From: Pontibacter populi
GTDB lineage: Bacteria > Bacteroidota > Bacteroidia > Cytophagales > Hymenobacteraceae
Length of the DNA stretch: 64,000 bases
Direction of reading: 5' to 3'
Assembly: GCF_019336435.1 (NCBI RefSeq)
Contig: NZ_JAHWXQ010000003.1
Location: 310,001-374,000, forward strand
Shown here in pieces: positions 44,137 through 55,114 of the stretch. The notes below the pieces were generated by a model. That model was not told the origin of the DNA. It saw only the letters and a list, made by a program, of their open reading frames with translations, and searched no databases. Position numbers and translations under genes: made by a program. Numbering within the stretch: position 1 is the stretch's first letter; each line of letters begins with the position of its first letter.

Positions 44137-46019
44137 AGGAACAGGCTTATAGTTAGAATCATGATCGCGCCAACCACAATGCCGGCCACGTAGTTGCGAA
44201 GCACACCATTCTGCGTTTCAGAGAACATCACATGGAAGCCTTCGGCCATACGGGCAAGTCCGGTGTAAAAGCTGTCGATAAAGTCGCGCTTGTTGAGCTT
44301 GGAGATGAACACGTACGGCCGCACGATCAGGGCATCATACAGCGCATCAAAGCCCCAGCCAGAATGCCAGAAACGGTGCAGCGCCATAGCAAAGTCAGAG
44401 CGCTCTATACTTGCCAGCAACTGCGGACTTTTAATGTAGAACAGGTACGCTACGAAAACACCACCCAATGAAACTATAGCAGCCACCAACTGGAACATCC
44501 ATTCGTTTGCCGCCAGCCCTTCATTGGCTGCTATAGCCGGCAGCACCGGCGCCATCAGGTTAGAGAATAAAGTAACATGCCCAAAGTTGTGTGGCAGCTC
44601 TATAAATCCCCCAACCAGCGAAAGTATAGCCAGGATGATAAGCGGGATAGTAATGACTTTGCCCGGTGGGTGCTCCAAGTGCGTTTTGCTCTCTCCGAAG
44701 AAGGTAATGAATACCATCCGGAACGTATAAATAGATGTGATAAAAGCGCCGATCAATCCCGCCAGGTATAGCCAGATGCTACCATTCTCCCCGGCCAGCG
44801 CATACCACAAAATCTGGTCTTTACTATAGAAACCCGCAGTGATAAGTGGCAAGGCCGCCAGCGATGCAGCGCCGATCAGGAAGGTCCAGTATACGACAGG
44901 CATTTTATGGCGAAGGCCACCCATTTTGCGCATGTCCTGTTCGTGGTGCAACGCCATGATGATTGCCCCGGCGCAAAGGAAGAGCAGCGCCTTAAAGAAG
45001 CCGTGAATCATGAAATGAAAGATGCCTGCCGACCAGGCACCAACTCCCAAGGCTAAAAACATATAGCCGATCTGGCTGATGGTAGAGTAGGCAAGTACCC
45101 GTTTCAGGTCGTATTGGGTTAGGGCCGAGAAGCCAGCCAAAAGCAATGTAACAGCGCCAACTATAGCCACAATCGTTTGTGCCAGTGGAGCCAGTTCAAA
45201 GATAACATACATACGCGCGATCAGGTACACACCAGCCGTCACCATAGTAGCTGCATGTATCAGTGCAGAAACCGGTGTAGGACCAGCCATTGCATCGGGT
45301 AACCAGGTTTGCAGCGGCAACTGCCCGGATTTACCTACTGCGCCACCTAATAGTAACAGCGCAACTATAACGGCCATCTGCGAGCCAACGCTCCAGGCTT
45401 CAGGTGCTTCGGTCAGTATTGTCTGGATGTGCAATGTCCCGAATGCCTGGAACAGCATGAATGACCCGATTGCCATAGCGGTATCGCCCACACGGGTAAT
45501 GAGGAAAGCTTTTCGGGCAGCATAACCGTTTTCCGGCTCTTTGTACCAGAACCCGATGAGCAGGTACGAGCACAGACCTACCCCTTCCCAGCCTAAATAT
45601 AAAAGCAGCAGGTTATCAGCCATTACCAGCATAAGCATGGAGCCTACAAAGAGGTTCATACAGGCAAAAAAGCGGGAATAATCCTGGTCGTCGGCCATGT
45701 AAGCGGTGGCGTAGAAATGTATGAGCGCACCTACAAATGTGATCACGAAAACGAAAACTATAGACAGTGCATCAACATGGAAAGCAATAGAAGGAGTGAA
45801 GCCTGCCACATTAAACCATTGCCATACTTCCTGGTGGTAAAACTCCGGCCGGGTCTGCAGAAATTCTATTCCTAACAGGATGGTAATAAGTGCTGAAACC
45901 GCCACGCTGCTCGCGCCAAGAATAGCTACTAGCATGCGCGACAAACGGGTGCCGAGAACAATCAGCAGCAGTGCTCCCAGAAAAGGCAGCGCAGGTATAA
46001 GCCAGAGTAGATTTTCCAT
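44133..46019 (-). CDS. nuoL: NADH-quinone oxidoreductase subunit L
   Basis: 628 residues. The third antiporter-like subunit: LLYLGWEGVGLCSYLLIGFW and GKSGQLPLQTWLPDAMAGPT, PVSALIHAATMVTAGVYL are signatures. The C-terminal region contains the long amphipathic helix that clamps the membrane arm (residues about 515-590), then a final transmembrane segment (IVVGAIMILTISLFL). Six bases follow nuoK. Distal proton channel of Complex I. Confidence 0.96.
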   Translation of the reverse strand: MENLLWLIPALPFLGALLLIVLGTRLSRMLVAILGASSVAVSALITILLGIEFLQTRPEFYHQEVWQWFNVAGFTPSIAFHVDALSIVFVFVITFVGALIHFYATAYMADDQDYSRFFACMNLFVGSMLMLVMADNLLLLYLGWEGVGLCSYLLIGFWYKEPENGYAARKAFLITRVGDTAMAIGSFMLFQAFGTLHIQTILTEAPEAWSVGSQMAVIVALLLLGGAVGKSGQLPLQTWLPDAMAGPTPVSALIHAATMVTAGVYLIARMYVIFELAPLAQTIVAIVGAVTLLLAGFSALTQYDLKRVLAYSTISQIGYMFLALGVGAWSAGIFHFMIHGFFKALLFLCAGAIIMALHHEQDMRKMGGLRHKMPVVYWTFLIGAASLAALPLITAGFYSKDQILWYALAGENGSIWLYLAGLIGAFITSIYTFRMVFITFFGESKTHLEHPPGKVITIPLIILAILSLVGGFIELPHNFGHVTLFSNLMAPVLPAIAANEGLAANEWMFQLVAAIVSLGGVFVAYLFYIKSPQLLASIERSDFAMALHRFWHSGWGFDALYDALIVRPYVFISKLNKRDFIDSFYTGLARMAEGFHVMFSETQNGVLRNYVAGIVVGAIMILTISLFL

Positions 46020-46025
46020 AGTTGG

Positions 46026-46334
46026 TTATCCTTTCATTAAGTTAGCGGCATCACTGTCCAAGGTTTTGAGCTGGTGATAGATTTGAAGTATAAGCGCGAG
46101 CCCCACCGATACTTCGGCAGCAGCCATGGTGAGTATAAAAATGAACATCACCTGCCCGTCGGGCTGCACCCATTTAGAGCCGGCAACTATAAAAGCCAGC
46201 CCGGCGGCATTCAGCATGATCTCCACAGAAATGAGCATGAAGATGATGTTGCGGCGGATGAGTACGCTGATCAGGCCGAGCATAAAAAGTACGCCAGCCA
46301 GCAGTAAAGCGGCTTCCATGTGTGCGGGTGTCAT
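46026..46334 (-). CDS. nuoK: NADH-quinone oxidoreductase subunit K
   Basis: 102 residues from the ATG at 46334 (MTPAHMEAALLLAGVL). The frame is open 37 codons further, but that stretch overlaps nuoJ and is basic and Cys-containing. Three membrane helices with the conserved Glu pair: VEIMLNAAG in helix 2 and AAAEVSVGLALI in helix 3, both needed for proton pumping. Overlaps nuoJ by 4 bases. Length matches the family. Confidence 0.95.
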   Translation of the reverse strand: MTPAHMEAALLLAGVLFMLGLISVLIRRNIIFMLISVEIMLNAAGLAFIVAGSKWVQPDGQVMFIFILTMAAAEVSVGLALILQIYHQLKTLDSDAANLMKG

Positions 46335-46876
46335 ATGGCGGCGCTCCTTCCTTCTTTTGGTTGTAAAAACCTGTGCACCACTTTTTTCTTCTGGCGACCC
46401 AGGTGGTACGCACCAACTATACCGGCCATCAGCAATATGCCACACAACTGCACACCCAGCATATAAGGCCCGTACAACGACATGCCTACCACTCTGGCAT
46501 CAACAGCCACGAGTGCTTCGGTAGGTTGTGTGTCAGGGGCTAAAATGATATATGCCAGCTCAGCCAACAGTACTAAAGAAAGTATAGCCGGACCAACCCA
46601 AACCCGGGGAGTAAGCCAGGCCTTTTCCTTGTCCACGTCTTCATGCGTCAGGTTCAGCATCATGATCACGAAAATGATGAGTACAACTATAGCTCCGGCA
46701 TAAATAATGATCTCCAGCGCAGCCATGAACGGCGCACCCAGTGTGAAAAACACGACAGCCACCGCCAGGAAAGAAACTACTAGGTAGAGCAGCGCATGGA
46801 TGATGTTGTAGCGTGTTATAGTTAGGATGGTAGCGACTGTGGCAACTGCTGCCGCTATGTAAAATGTTAGTTCCAT
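46331..46876 (-). CDS. nuoJ: NADH-quinone oxidoreductase subunit J
   Basis: 181 residues with five membrane helices. YLVVSFLAVAVVFFTLGAPF and IIYAGAIVVLIIFVIMMLN are typical; the latter is the helix that in known structures holds a pi-bulge linked to quinone reduction. The C terminus is basic (HLGRQKKKVVHRFLQPKEGR). Starts 4 bases after nuoI. Membrane arm of Complex I. Confidence 0.95.
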   Translation of the reverse strand: MELTFYIAAAVATVATILTITRYNIIHALLYLVVSFLAVAVVFFTLGAPFMAALEIIIYAGAIVVLIIFVIMMLNLTHEDVDKEKAWLTPRVWVGPAILSLVLLAELAYIILAPDTQPTEALVAVDARVVGMSLYGPYMLGVQLCGILLMAGIVGAYHLGRQKKKVVHRFLQPKEGRSAAI

Positions 46877-46880
46877 GGCC

Positions 46881-47396
46881 TTAAGGTATTAAGCTTTTAA
46901 CATCTACCGGCGGACGCTCATTTTCGGCTTCGCCTTTATCTTTACCGCCGATGGCCATGCCCGCTACCTTATAGTAGTTGTAGCCATGGTATTTGCCCTG
47001 CCCGTTTATCAGCAGGTCTTTTTTCTCATACACCAGGTTCTGGCGATTGTATTCTCCCATCTCAAAATCGGGAACAAGCTGGATGGCGTAAGTAGGGCAG
47101 GCTTCTTCGCAGTAACCACAGAAAATGCACCGCGAAAAGTTGATGCGGAAAAACTCAGGATAACGGCGGCCTGTTTCATCTTCGGTAGCTTGCAGTGAGA
47201 TGCAGTCTACGGGGCAGGCAGCAGCACACAGGTTACAGGCTACGCAGCGTTCGCCACCATCCGGATCGCGTGACAGCACGATCCGGCCCCGCCAACGGGT
47301 AGGAAGTATAGCCTTCTGCTCGGGATATTGTATGGTGTCCCGCTTATGGAATGCATGCAGAAATGTAAGCCACATACTGCGCAACAAACTAAACAT
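46881..47396 (-). CDS. nuoI: NADH-quinone oxidoreductase subunit I (2x[4Fe-4S])
   Basis: 171 residues. Two ferredoxin-type motifs: [15 protein letters not shown] (near 51) and [16 protein letters not shown] (near 90), which hold clusters N6a and N6b and pass electrons towards NuoB. The C-terminal 50 residues are hydrophilic. It lies 4 bases upstream of nuoJ but is separated from nuoH by 238 bases that hold two repeat elements. Confidence 0.96.
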   Translation of the reverse strand: MFSLLRSMWLTFLHAFHKRDTIQYPEQKAILPTRWRGRIVLSRDPDGGERCVACNLCAAACPVDCISLQATEDETGRRYPEFFRINFSRCIFCGYCEEACPTYAIQLVPDFEMGEYNRQNLVYEKKDLLINGQGKYHGYNYYKVAGMAIGGKDKGEAENERPPVDVKSLIP

Positions 47397-47435
47397 AGCT
47401 GCTCCTTTCTTTATACTTTGTTTTTATTGTCCCTT

Positions 47436-47507
47436 GCTGGTGCGAGCTTGCAGCTCGTACCTTTTACACAAGCTGAATTGCGGTACGAGCTGCAAGCTCG
47501 CACCAGC
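47436..47507. repeat. Hairpin repeat with 26-bp arms between nuoH and nuoI
   Basis: Perfect 26-bp inverted arms (47436-47461 and 47482-47507; words GCTGGTGCGAGCTTGCAGC and its complement) around a 20-base loop. Each arm carries its own small palindrome, GAGCTTGCAGCTC. A single arm of the same sequence lies at 53156-53181, also inside the nuo operon. Confidence 0.9.
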
Positions 47508-47522
47508 ATTAGGTTCTTTTTT

Positions 47523-47594
47523 GTCATCTCGACGACAGGAGAGATCTATTTCAACTATAAGCTGTATCAGATTTCTCACTTTGTTCGAAATGAC
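47523..47594. repeat. Short hairpin element with GTCATYTCGA ends, nuoH-nuoI gap
   Basis: Arms GTCATCTCGACGACAGGAG and its relaxed complement ending TTCGAAATGAC, with GATCTATTTC and an AACTATAAG word inside. Same architecture as 17907-17974. Confidence 0.8.
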
Positions 47595-47634
47595 AGCTAC
47601 TTATTCAGTCATTCAATATTCAGTTATTCAAAAT

Positions 47635-48597
47635 TCAACTCTCCAACCACAGCAACACAGCAGCAGTTACCATCAAATTAACCAAGGTCAATGGTAGCAA
47701 TATCTTCCAGCCGTACTCCATTAACTGGTCATATCTTGGTCTTGGCATGGATGCGCGGAGCAGGATGAAGATCATCAGAAAGGCGACTACTTTGATGATG
47801 AACCACACGATAGGTGGCAGAAAATCAGGGCCGAGCCAGCCACCAAAATATAAGGTTACCAGCATGCAGGAAATGAGCGTGATGCCCATGTATTCCCCGA
47901 TAAAAAACATCCCGAACTTCATGCCCGAATACTCCGAGTGGAAACCTGCGATCAGCTCACTTTCTGCTTCCGGAATATCAAAAGGCAAGCGGTGTGTTTC
48001 GGCAATGCCGGCGATGAAGAAGATGATAAAGCCGAGGATCTGCGGAATGAAAAACCATAAACCCCGTTGTGCTTCTACGATCTCGCGGAGGTTGAAAGAG
48101 CCGGCCATCAGCACCACGCCCATCAGCGCCAGACCCATAAATACTTCATAGGATATCATTTGAGCGGCCCCACGCATAGCACCCAACAAACTGTATTTGT
48201 TGTTTGATGACCAGCCACCGAGGATGATACTATAGGCACCCATAGATGACATCGCCAGGAAAAACAGCAAGCCAATGTTCAGGTCAGCAACTATAATTCC
48301 GGGGGCAAATGGTATCACTACAAAACTGAGCAGCACACTGATCACAACGATTGCAGGGGCCAGCACAAACACGGGTTTATCAGCAAATGGCGGAACCCAA
48401 TCCTGCTTAAAGAACAGTTTGATAGAGTCGGCGGCAACTATGAGCAGGCCAAACGGACCAGCGCGGTTAGGGCCGTAACGGTCCTGCCAGAGTGCGAGCA
48501 TGCGCCGTTCCACCCAAATAAGGGCGGCTGCCACATTTAGCATCACGAACAATACGCCGCCGATGATCAGAAAGTAGTTTGGTGCTGCGGTTTCCAT
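47635..48597 (-). CDS. nuoH: NADH-quinone oxidoreductase subunit H
   Basis: 320 residues, eight membrane helices. [55 protein letters not shown] and [19 protein letters not shown] are family signatures and contain acidic residues of the quinone channel. It overlaps nuoG by 31 bases. Links the peripheral arm to the membrane arm, next to the quinone site. Confidence 0.96.
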   Translation of the reverse strand: METAAPNYFLIIGGVLFVMLNVAAALIWVERRMLALWQDRYGPNRAGPFGLLIVAADSIKLFFKQDWVPPFADKPVFVLAPAIVVISVLLSFVVIPFAPGIIVADLNIGLLFFLAMSSMGAYSIILGGWSSNNKYSLLGAMRGAAQMISYEVFMGLALMGVVLMAGSFNLREIVEAQRGLWFFIPQILGFIIFFIAGIAETHRLPFDIPEAESELIAGFHSEYSGMKFGMFFIGEYMGITLISCMLVTLYFGGWLGPDFLPPIVWFIIKVVAFLMIFILLRASMPRPRYDQLMEYGWKILLPLTLVNLMVTAAVLLWLES

Positions 48598-51302
48598 TGC
48601 AGTTCTCGGTTTAGGATGGCCCAGGCAGGTAATTCGGCAAACTTAACTCCAGGCAAGCCCACAGGTAAGCCGGCGGTTCCGCTGGCTATAGTTGTGCTTA
48701 ACTTTACTGGCAACTGGTAGAGATTTCCGTCTATGGCAAATGGCATTAACTGGCCTTCATCCAGCTTCATGCGCAGCGCATCGTCGGTGTTAATGGCAAT
48801 GTATGGTTCAGGTATGCGCTCCTGTATGGCAGCAGCTTGCGCACTCAATTCTTCAGACCCGAAAATGTGGTGCAACGGAAGTATAAACAGGTGTCCGTCC
48901 ATCGGCTCAAATTTCTCCGGCACAGCTGCAGAGTAGGAGAACTTATGTTCAGGTTTTGGCTCAATTAATCTGATGCCCGGATCGCCTCCTTTTAGATGCC
49001 CGCCTACTTCCTGCTGGTATTTATTAACAGATTGGTTCGAGTTCCAGCCCGGTGCCCAGAAGAACGGGATCATGGCAGAAGGTGGCTGACCGCGGTAACC
49101 TTCCATGGTATAAGACAGCGGTGAATCCGGATCTTCGGCAGGTTTTGGTTCGCTTACATTGATGTTGGCCCGCATGGCAGTTCTGCCGCTGAAGCGGTGT
49201 GGTTCACGTGGTATCTTTTGCCCGGCAATCCTGAAATCAGATGGTGGTGTCACCATTTCTATGCCTTTCATTTCAGGATGTTCTTTAACTATTGCACTCA
49301 GAATGTCGTCATAGCCGTGCCACCAGCTGATCTGATCGTGGGCAACTATAGTTCCGAGTTCCCCCAGCCAGCGCCAGCTTTCCTGTATGTCTTCTATAGT
49401 TGGGTATACCTGGTAAAAGCGCTGGGCCCGGCCTTCGTTGTTGATAAGTGTGCCATCGGCTTCTGAAAATGCGCCCGCGGCTAACAATACATCAGCATGT
49501 TCGGTAGTCTGGCTGTGCAGGTAGTCCAGCACAATCACTTTTTTGCAGGACTTCAGGAAGTTGGTAACGGCACCTTCACTGGCCAGACGGTACAGATCAC
49601 TCTCAACTATAATTACGGTATCAGCATAACCGTTCTCTACTGCTTCAAAAGCAGACTGTAACCGGTGGCCGCCTAACATAGCCAATCCCATGCTGTTGCT
49701 GGTCGGTAAGGTCAACACTATACCTGCGGATTTCTCTTTTGCCACCAGGGCATTGGCAATGTTAGCTGCTGCCTTTACTATAGCTTCGTTGCCGCTGGAT
49801 GTACCAGAAATTATAACCGGGTTTTTCGCTTTCATCAAGGCATCTGCAATTTGCTGTGCCAGGTGCAAGTCATTATTTTTCAGACCTCTTACGCCTGGCG
49901 ATTCCGGGTAGATGATGTTGGCGACAGCAAAGCCTAAACGCGCAATAGCATCCGGGTCAGCAAAGTAAGTTTGCGTAGCCAACTCATCCAGTTTGGTGGC
50001 GGTAGGAACTGCTATGAAAAGTGGGCCTTTTTCTGATTGTACCAGTTCGCGTACAGCCGCATCCTGCCAAACCGGAATCTTTGCCTCCGAAACCTGTTCT
50101 AATAGTGGTTCCTGTCGCACGGCCTGCCTTACGGCCAGCGCTAACATAGGAGCTGTGTTGGTCAGATCTTCGCCAAGTATAAATACGGCATCGGCTTTCT
50201 CCACTTCGCGCAGGCTTGGGGTACGGGCGTCGCTTTCCTTTAGTATCTTCAGCGAAAGTTCTGTCAGGTCATGTTCTGCATCTGATACCCCGTGATGGAA
50301 ATTGTCTTCACCTACCAGGGTCTTCAGCATAAAGTTAGATTCCAGCGATGCCCGTGGCGAACCGATGCCAATTACCCTGCCCTGGCGCATAAGCTGTACT
50401 ACTGTCTGCAAAGCGGTATATTTATCAGTAGCTTCGGGTAGGTTGCTGCGGACTAATGATTTGCGGATGCGGCTCACGCTGTTCACGTGCTCGTAGCCAA
50501 AACGGCCGCGATCGCACAGGAAATAGCCGTTTACTTCTCCGTTGTAGCGGTTGGTAATGTTGCGCAAGGTACCGTAGCGTTCGCCGGCTGTAATGTTGCA
50601 ACCCAAACTACAATGGTGGCACACCGATGCGGCCATGGTCAGGTCCCATTTGCGGGTATAATGTTGCTTTAAGGTCTTGTCGGTGAATACACCAGTCGGG
50701 CAGACTTCTGCCAGGTTTCCGCTGAACTCACTTTCCAGCACACCGTCTTCGGCACGGCCAAAGTATAAATGGTTGTGGGCTGCAAATACGTCCAGGTCCT
50801 TTCCGCCGGCATAATCTTTATAATAGCGCACGCAGCGATAGCACTGTATGCAGCGGTTCATTTCGTGGTTCAGAAACGGACCCAGGTACTGGTTTATGTA
50901 CGTGCGTTTATCAAACGTATAGTTTCTATAATTGTGGCCGGTCATCACGGTCATGTCCTGCAGATGGCAGGCGCCGCCTTCGTCGCACACCGCGCAATCG
51001 TGTGGGTGGTTGGTCATCAGCCAGCCGATGATATGCGCGCGAAATTCCTTGGCTTCGGGGTCAACTATAGATATCCGCATGCCATCGCGTACCTGCTCCA
51101 TACACGACATAAAGAGCTTGCCTTTGGTATCGTTCTCATCTTTATACACCTTTACCGCACATTGTCGACAGGCCCCAACAGAACCCATAGCCGGGTGCCA
51201 GCAGAAGTAGGGCAGGTCCTGGCCCAAAGACAGGCAAACCTCCAATAGGTTCTTTCCGGTTGGTACCTCAAAAGGGGTATTATCTATATAGATGGTTGCC
51301 AT
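48567..51302 (-). CDS. nuoG: NADH-quinone oxidoreductase subunit G
   Basis: 911 residues. N-terminal [2Fe-2S] domain ([18 protein letters not shown]), a His/Cys cluster motif ([18 protein letters not shown]), a [4Fe-4S] motif ([11 protein letters not shown]) and [13 protein letters not shown], which in some NuoG proteins holds the extra cluster N7. The rest is a molybdopterin-oxidoreductase-like domain without a cofactor. It overlaps nuoF by 19 bases upstream and nuoH by 31 downstream. Electron transfer in the peripheral arm. Confidence 0.95.
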   Translation of the reverse strand: MATIYIDNTPFEVPTGKNLLEVCLSLGQDLPYFCWHPAMGSVGACRQCAVKVYKDENDTKGKLFMSCMEQVRDGMRISIVDPEAKEFRAHIIGWLMTNHPHDCAVCDEGGACHLQDMTVMTGHNYRNYTFDKRTYINQYLGPFLNHEMNRCIQCYRCVRYYKDYAGGKDLDVFAAHNHLYFGRAEDGVLESEFSGNLAEVCPTGVFTDKTLKQHYTRKWDLTMAASVCHHCSLGCNITAGERYGTLRNITNRYNGEVNGYFLCDRGRFGYEHVNSVSRIRKSLVRSNLPEATDKYTALQTVVQLMRQGRVIGIGSPRASLESNFMLKTLVGEDNFHHGVSDAEHDLTELSLKILKESDARTPSLREVEKADAVFILGEDLTNTAPMLALAVRQAVRQEPLLEQVSEAKIPVWQDAAVRELVQSEKGPLFIAVPTATKLDELATQTYFADPDAIARLGFAVANIIYPESPGVRGLKNNDLHLAQQIADALMKAKNPVIISGTSSGNEAIVKAAANIANALVAKEKSAGIVLTLPTSNSMGLAMLGGHRLQSAFEAVENGYADTVIIVESDLYRLASEGAVTNFLKSCKKVIVLDYLHSQTTEHADVLLAAGAFSEADGTLINNEGRAQRFYQVYPTIEDIQESWRWLGELGTIVAHDQISWWHGYDDILSAIVKEHPEMKGIEMVTPPSDFRIAGQKIPREPHRFSGRTAMRANINVSEPKPAEDPDSPLSYTMEGYRGQPPSAMIPFFWAPGWNSNQSVNKYQQEVGGHLKGGDPGIRLIEPKPEHKFSYSAAVPEKFEPMDGHLFILPLHHIFGSEELSAQAAAIQERIPEPYIAINTDDALRMKLDEGQLMPFAIDGNLYQLPVKLSTTIASGTAGLPVGLPGVKFAELPAWAILNRELQWKPQHQTTF

Positions 51303-52585
51303 GCTTTTGCTTTGCTCCAGGGACAGTGGTGTTCGTGAATGTGCCGTTCAAAATCTTCTCTGAAATATTTCAGAGCGCTCTGCAGAGGTTCCATAGCGCC
51401 GGGTGCCAACGCGCAAAACGTGTTGCCGGGACCAAGGTATTTGGTATGAAAATCGAGTGTAAGCAGGTGTTCGGGTTTGCCTTCGCCTTTATCGATAGCT
51501 AGTAATATTCGCTCGACCCAGGGCAGACCTTCGCGGCAAGGCGTACAGAAACCGCACGACTCTTGGGCAAAGAAATGTTGCAGATTCAGCGTAAAGCCAA
51601 CCGGGCAGGTCTGGTCATCCAGTATGATCATCGTTCCGGTACCCATACGGCTACCTGCTGCCTGTATCGAAGGATAATCCATTGGCAAATCCAGGTGTTC
51701 TTCTACTAAAAAGTCTGTAGATGCGCCGCCGGGCAATAGTCCCCGAAACAGATAACCGTCCTGCATGCCGCCGGCATAGTCTTCCAGGATCTCGCGGATA
51801 GTGGTGCCCATCGGCAGCTCCCAGCAGCCAGGTGTTTTAACTCTTCCACTCACGCCAAAAAGCTTGGTCCCGGCATCAGCGGTCAGGCCTAACTTTTTAA
51901 ACCATTCGGCTCCATTGTTTACAATGTGAGGCAGACAACAAAGTGTCTCCACGTTGTTAACTATAGTTGGCTTCCCGAACAAACCGCTTACCTGCGGGAA
52001 AGGCGGCTTTGCCCTCGGGTTGGCCCGTTTGCCTTCCAGGGCATTAAGTAATGCGGTTTCCTCGCCACACATATAGCGACCAACGCCGGTGTGCAGGTGC
52101 ATGTCCAGGTTAAAGCCGGAGCCAAGTATATTCTGACCTAAATAACCGGCTTCGTAAGCTTCCTGAATGGCTATTGTGATCTCGCGGGCAGCTACTTTGT
52201 ATGCCCAGCGCAAAAACACATAACTTATACTTGCCTGTATGGCATAAGCGGCTACGATCATGCCTTCAATCAGCTGGTGCGGATTTCCTTCCAGTAGCAC
52301 GCGGTCTTTAAAGGTACCTGGTTCCATTTCGTCGGCGTTGGCTACCAGGTATTTCGGGGTGGCAGCATCATCACCCATCGGGACAAAGCTCCATTTTAAG
52401 CCGGTGTTAAAACCAGCTCCGCCACGGCCTTTCAGGTCCGATTCCTTTACTAGTGCCTGTACTTCCTGAGGAGTCATTCCCTTCAGAATTTTGCGCACAG
52501 ACTGGTATCCGCCCACCTTCTCATACTCTTTTAAGCTGAGTGGCGCGCGACCGGGTACAATGTGTTGGGTAAGCGGCTTCTCCAT
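51284..52585 (-). CDS. nuoF: NADH-quinone oxidoreductase subunit F (NADH/FMN)
   Basis: 433 residues. Gly-rich FMN/NADH binding stretch LKGRGGAGFNTGLKWSF, the GRYMCGEETALLNALEG segment, and the N3 cluster ligands in SCGFCTPCREG with a fourth Cys in NTFCALAPGA. NADH oxidation site of Complex I, cytoplasmic face. Starts 17 bases after nuoE. Presence of E, F and G shows a complete NADH-dependent enzyme rather than the shorter ferredoxin-type. Confidence 0.96.
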   Translation of the reverse strand: MEKPLTQHIVPGRAPLSLKEYEKVGGYQSVRKILKGMTPQEVQALVKESDLKGRGGAGFNTGLKWSFVPMGDDAATPKYLVANADEMEPGTFKDRVLLEGNPHQLIEGMIVAAYAIQASISYVFLRWAYKVAAREITIAIQEAYEAGYLGQNILGSGFNLDMHLHTGVGRYMCGEETALLNALEGKRANPRAKPPFPQVSGLFGKPTIVNNVETLCCLPHIVNNGAEWFKKLGLTADAGTKLFGVSGRVKTPGCWELPMGTTIREILEDYAGGMQDGYLFRGLLPGGASTDFLVEEHLDLPMDYPSIQAAGSRMGTGTMIILDDQTCPVGFTLNLQHFFAQESCGFCTPCREGLPWVERILLAIDKGEGKPEHLLTLDFHTKYLGPGNTFCALAPGAMEPLQSALKYFREDFERHIHEHHCPWSKAKAWQPSI

Positions 52586-52602
52586 AGTCCCGCTTTTAAG
52601 TT

Positions 52603-53067
52603 TTAGGTATACTTATTCAGGATCTCATCCAGTTGTTCCACCGTCAGGTTACGGTACAGGTCGTTGTCTATCATAAGGGCAGGGGCACAGTCGCAGGTAC
52701 CGAGGCAGCAGTTTGGTAGCAAAGTAAAGCGGCCATCTGCTGTAGTCTGGCCGTACTGTATGTTCAGTTTTTCGTGTAATGCCTCTTTAATTCCTTCATA
52801 CCCCATCACATAACAGCTGATGCTGTCGCAGAGCAGGATCACGTGCCGGCCAACCGGCCTGCGGAAGATCAGGTTATAAAACGTTGCCACGCTGTCGAGT
52901 TCCGCAGAAGACATCCCCACATAATCGGCCACATCCTTCAGACTTTCATCCGACACCCAGCCATGGTTTTGCTGCACGATCTTCAGCGCTTCGATGCAGG
53001 CATTTTTAGGCGCCGGTACCAGGCTTATTTCATGGTCTATCTGATGTTTCTCTTCGGCGGTTAACAT
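52603..53067 (-). CDS. nuoE: NADH-quinone oxidoreductase subunit E
   Basis: 154 residues. Thioredoxin-like [2Fe-2S] protein; ligands in CDSISCYV and NCCLGTCDCAP hold cluster N1a. The N-terminal helical region PKNACIEALKIVQQNHGWVS is typical. Supports FMN in NuoF. The spacer to nuoCD (195 bases) is taken up by a repeat island. Confidence 0.95.
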   Translation of the reverse strand: MLTAEEKHQIDHEISLVPAPKNACIEALKIVQQNHGWVSDESLKDVADYVGMSSAELDSVATFYNLIFRRPVGRHVILLCDSISCYVMGYEGIKEALHEKLNIQYGQTTADGRFTLLPNCCLGTCDCAPALMIDNDLYRNLTVEQLDEILNKYT

Positions 53068-53079
53068 TTTGTATAATTA

Positions 53080-53252
53080 TGAATTAGAAATTAAAAATTA
53101 GAAATTGGATCATCTGAAGCAGGTGTAGGAGTGAGTTCTTAAGCTTCGATAAGACGGTACGAGCTGCAAGCTCGCACCAGCAACGTAGCGTACACTATAG
53201 TTAACTTGTGTTCCTTTCCATTTCTAATTCCTAATTTTTAATTTCTAATTTA
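53080..53252. repeat. Repeat island between nuoE and nuoCD
   Basis: AT-rich arms around 53081-53109 (AATTAGAAATTAAAAATTAG) and 53216-53250 (its near-complement) flank a single arm of the 26-bp element of 47436 at 53156-53181 and an ACTATAGTT word near 53193. It interrupts the nuo operon without a gene. Confidence 0.8.
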
Positions 53253-53262
53253 AGCGACAGCG

Positions 53263-55014
53263 TCAGCGATCAATGTCTGCCAGCACGTAATCCATGGCTC
53301 CTAAGATAGACAGCAGGTCGGCTACGGTGTAACCTTTACTGATGTAGGGGAGCATTTGCATGTGCGGGAACGATGGAGTCCGGATGCGTACCCGGTACGG
53401 CGATGTGTTGCCATCGCTGGTCAGGTAATAGCCGTTTGCTCCTTTGGTTGCTTCTATGCAGCTCATCGCTTCGCCGGCAGGTATAACCGGTCCCCAGCTC
53501 ACACCTAAAAAGTGCGTGATGAGCGTTTCGATATCATGCATGGTATTCTTCTTAATTGGCGGTGTGGTGAGCGGATGGTCTGATTTGAACGGGCCGTCCG
53601 GCATGTTTTTCAGACACTGCTCTACAATGCGCAGGCTCTGGCGCATCTCGGCTACGCGTACTATAGCGCGGTCGTAGCAGTCGCCGTTGCTGGCAACGGG
53701 TACTTCAAAATCGAATAGTTCGTAGCCGGAGTAGGGACGCTTTTTACGGAAATCCCAGTCCATGCCACACGCGCGAAGGTTTGGCCCGGTTACTCCCCAT
53801 TCTATCGCTTCTTCAGCTGTAAAAATGCCGATACCAACGGTGCGGGCTTTGAAGATGCTGTTCTTCATTACCATCGCATCATATTCCTTCAAGCGTTTCG
53901 GGAAGTAGTCGATAAAGCTTTGAACCAGATTTTCCCAGCCTATTGGTAAATCCTGCGCAACGCCACCAATCCTAAACCAGTTCGGGTGCATGCGTCCGCC
54001 ACAAATGCCTTCTATGATATCAAATATCTTTTCACGGTCGGTAAACATGTAGAAGACAGGGGAGAGCTGGCCAATGTCCTGTGCAAAGGTGCCGTACCAT
54101 ACAAGGTGGCTGGCAATTCTAAAGAGCTCGCAAAGCATGACACGGATATACTTTACCCGCTCCGGTACTTCTATACCTGCCAGTTTTTCAACTCCCTGCA
54201 AATAAGCCAGGTTGTTCATCACGCCGCCCAGGTAATCTACACGATCGGTATAAGGGATGTAAGTGTGCCATGACTGCCGTTCGCCCATTTTCTCGGCGCC
54301 TCTATGGTGGAAACCAATATCCGGAATAGCATCAACTATGTCTTCACCATCCAGCTGAAGTATAATTCTTAAAACACCGTGCGTGCCGGGGTGTTGCGGG
54401 CCGATATTCAGGAACATGAAATCGCTGTCGTCGCTCTGGCGTTTCAGGCCCCATTCTTCCGGGTTGAATTTTAGGGCAGCCTGTTCCAGGTCTACTTTGT
54501 CGTCGTATAGTTGGAATGGCCCCATTTCGGTGGCGCGGGCCGGATGTTCTTTTCGAAGCGGATGACCCACCCAGGTGCGTGGCATGAGGATGCGTGACAA
54601 GTGCGGATGGCCGGAGAAGCGAATACCGAACATATCGTATACTTCGCGCTCATACCAGTTTGCGTTGGCCCACAGGCTGCTTATACTTGGTGCCGTCGGA
54701 AAATCTCCCTGTAAGGCTACTTTCAAGCGAATAAACTCATTGCGGGTAAAAGAGAACAGGTGGTAAACAAGCGTAAAAGTGGATTTAGGTATGTGGTTGG
54801 TACCACGGTTCTTGGTCCGCTCATCGATAGCCGTCAGGTCAAATAACAGCTTAAAAGGCTCTGGCACTTCTTTTTTCAGGAACGTCAGCACATCTATAGT
54901 TTTATCCATCGGCAGCCAAAGCGTGAGCATCTCATCTCTGGTTGTCTGCTGCGTGAAGGTATCTTCGCCGAAGCGTGCCTGTAGCTGTAATAATGTGTTG
55001 CTGTTGTTTTCCAT
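53263..55014 (-). CDS. nuoCD: Fused NADH-quinone oxidoreductase subunit C/D
   Basis: 583 residues. The N-terminal 190 are NuoC-like ([20 protein letters not shown]), the rest NuoD-like ([48 protein letters not shown], and the C-terminal DYVLADIDR). The fusion joins without a linker near residue 200. NuoCD sits on the quinone site and next to cluster N2 on NuoB. Fusion of C and D is also known in E. coli. Confidence 0.96.
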   Translation of the reverse strand: MENNSNTLLQLQARFGEDTFTQQTTRDEMLTLWLPMDKTIDVLTFLKKEVPEPFKLLFDLTAIDERTKNRGTNHIPKSTFTLVYHLFSFTRNEFIRLKVALQGDFPTAPSISSLWANANWYEREVYDMFGIRFSGHPHLSRILMPRTWVGHPLRKEHPARATEMGPFQLYDDKVDLEQAALKFNPEEWGLKRQSDDSDFMFLNIGPQHPGTHGVLRIILQLDGEDIVDAIPDIGFHHRGAEKMGERQSWHTYIPYTDRVDYLGGVMNNLAYLQGVEKLAGIEVPERVKYIRVMLCELFRIASHLVWYGTFAQDIGQLSPVFYMFTDREKIFDIIEGICGGRMHPNWFRIGGVAQDLPIGWENLVQSFIDYFPKRLKEYDAMVMKNSIFKARTVGIGIFTAEEAIEWGVTGPNLRACGMDWDFRKKRPYSGYELFDFEVPVASNGDCYDRAIVRVAEMRQSLRIVEQCLKNMPDGPFKSDHPLTTPPIKKNTMHDIETLITHFLGVSWGPVIPAGEAMSCIEATKGANGYYLTSDGNTSPYRVRIRTPSFPHMQMLPYISKGYTVADLLSILGAMDYVLADIDR

Positions 55015-55114
55015 GGCCAGGTTCTTTAATTGAGGGGACCAGTAAAGTATTAACTCATGCTAAATCTATAGTTGCATTATTATGATAAGTATAGTTATTG
55101 TTATAGTCGGTTGA

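Noticed and set aside
46335-46445. 37-codon N-terminal extension of NuoK
   Set aside because: It overlaps nuoJ in another frame and does not resemble a membrane protein start; the ATG at 46334 gives the normal family length.
47200-47697. 165-codon plus-strand frame between nuoI and nuoH
   Set aside because: It runs through two repeat elements and antisense to nuoI and the nuoH end; start in the middle of an Fe-S motif region read backwards.
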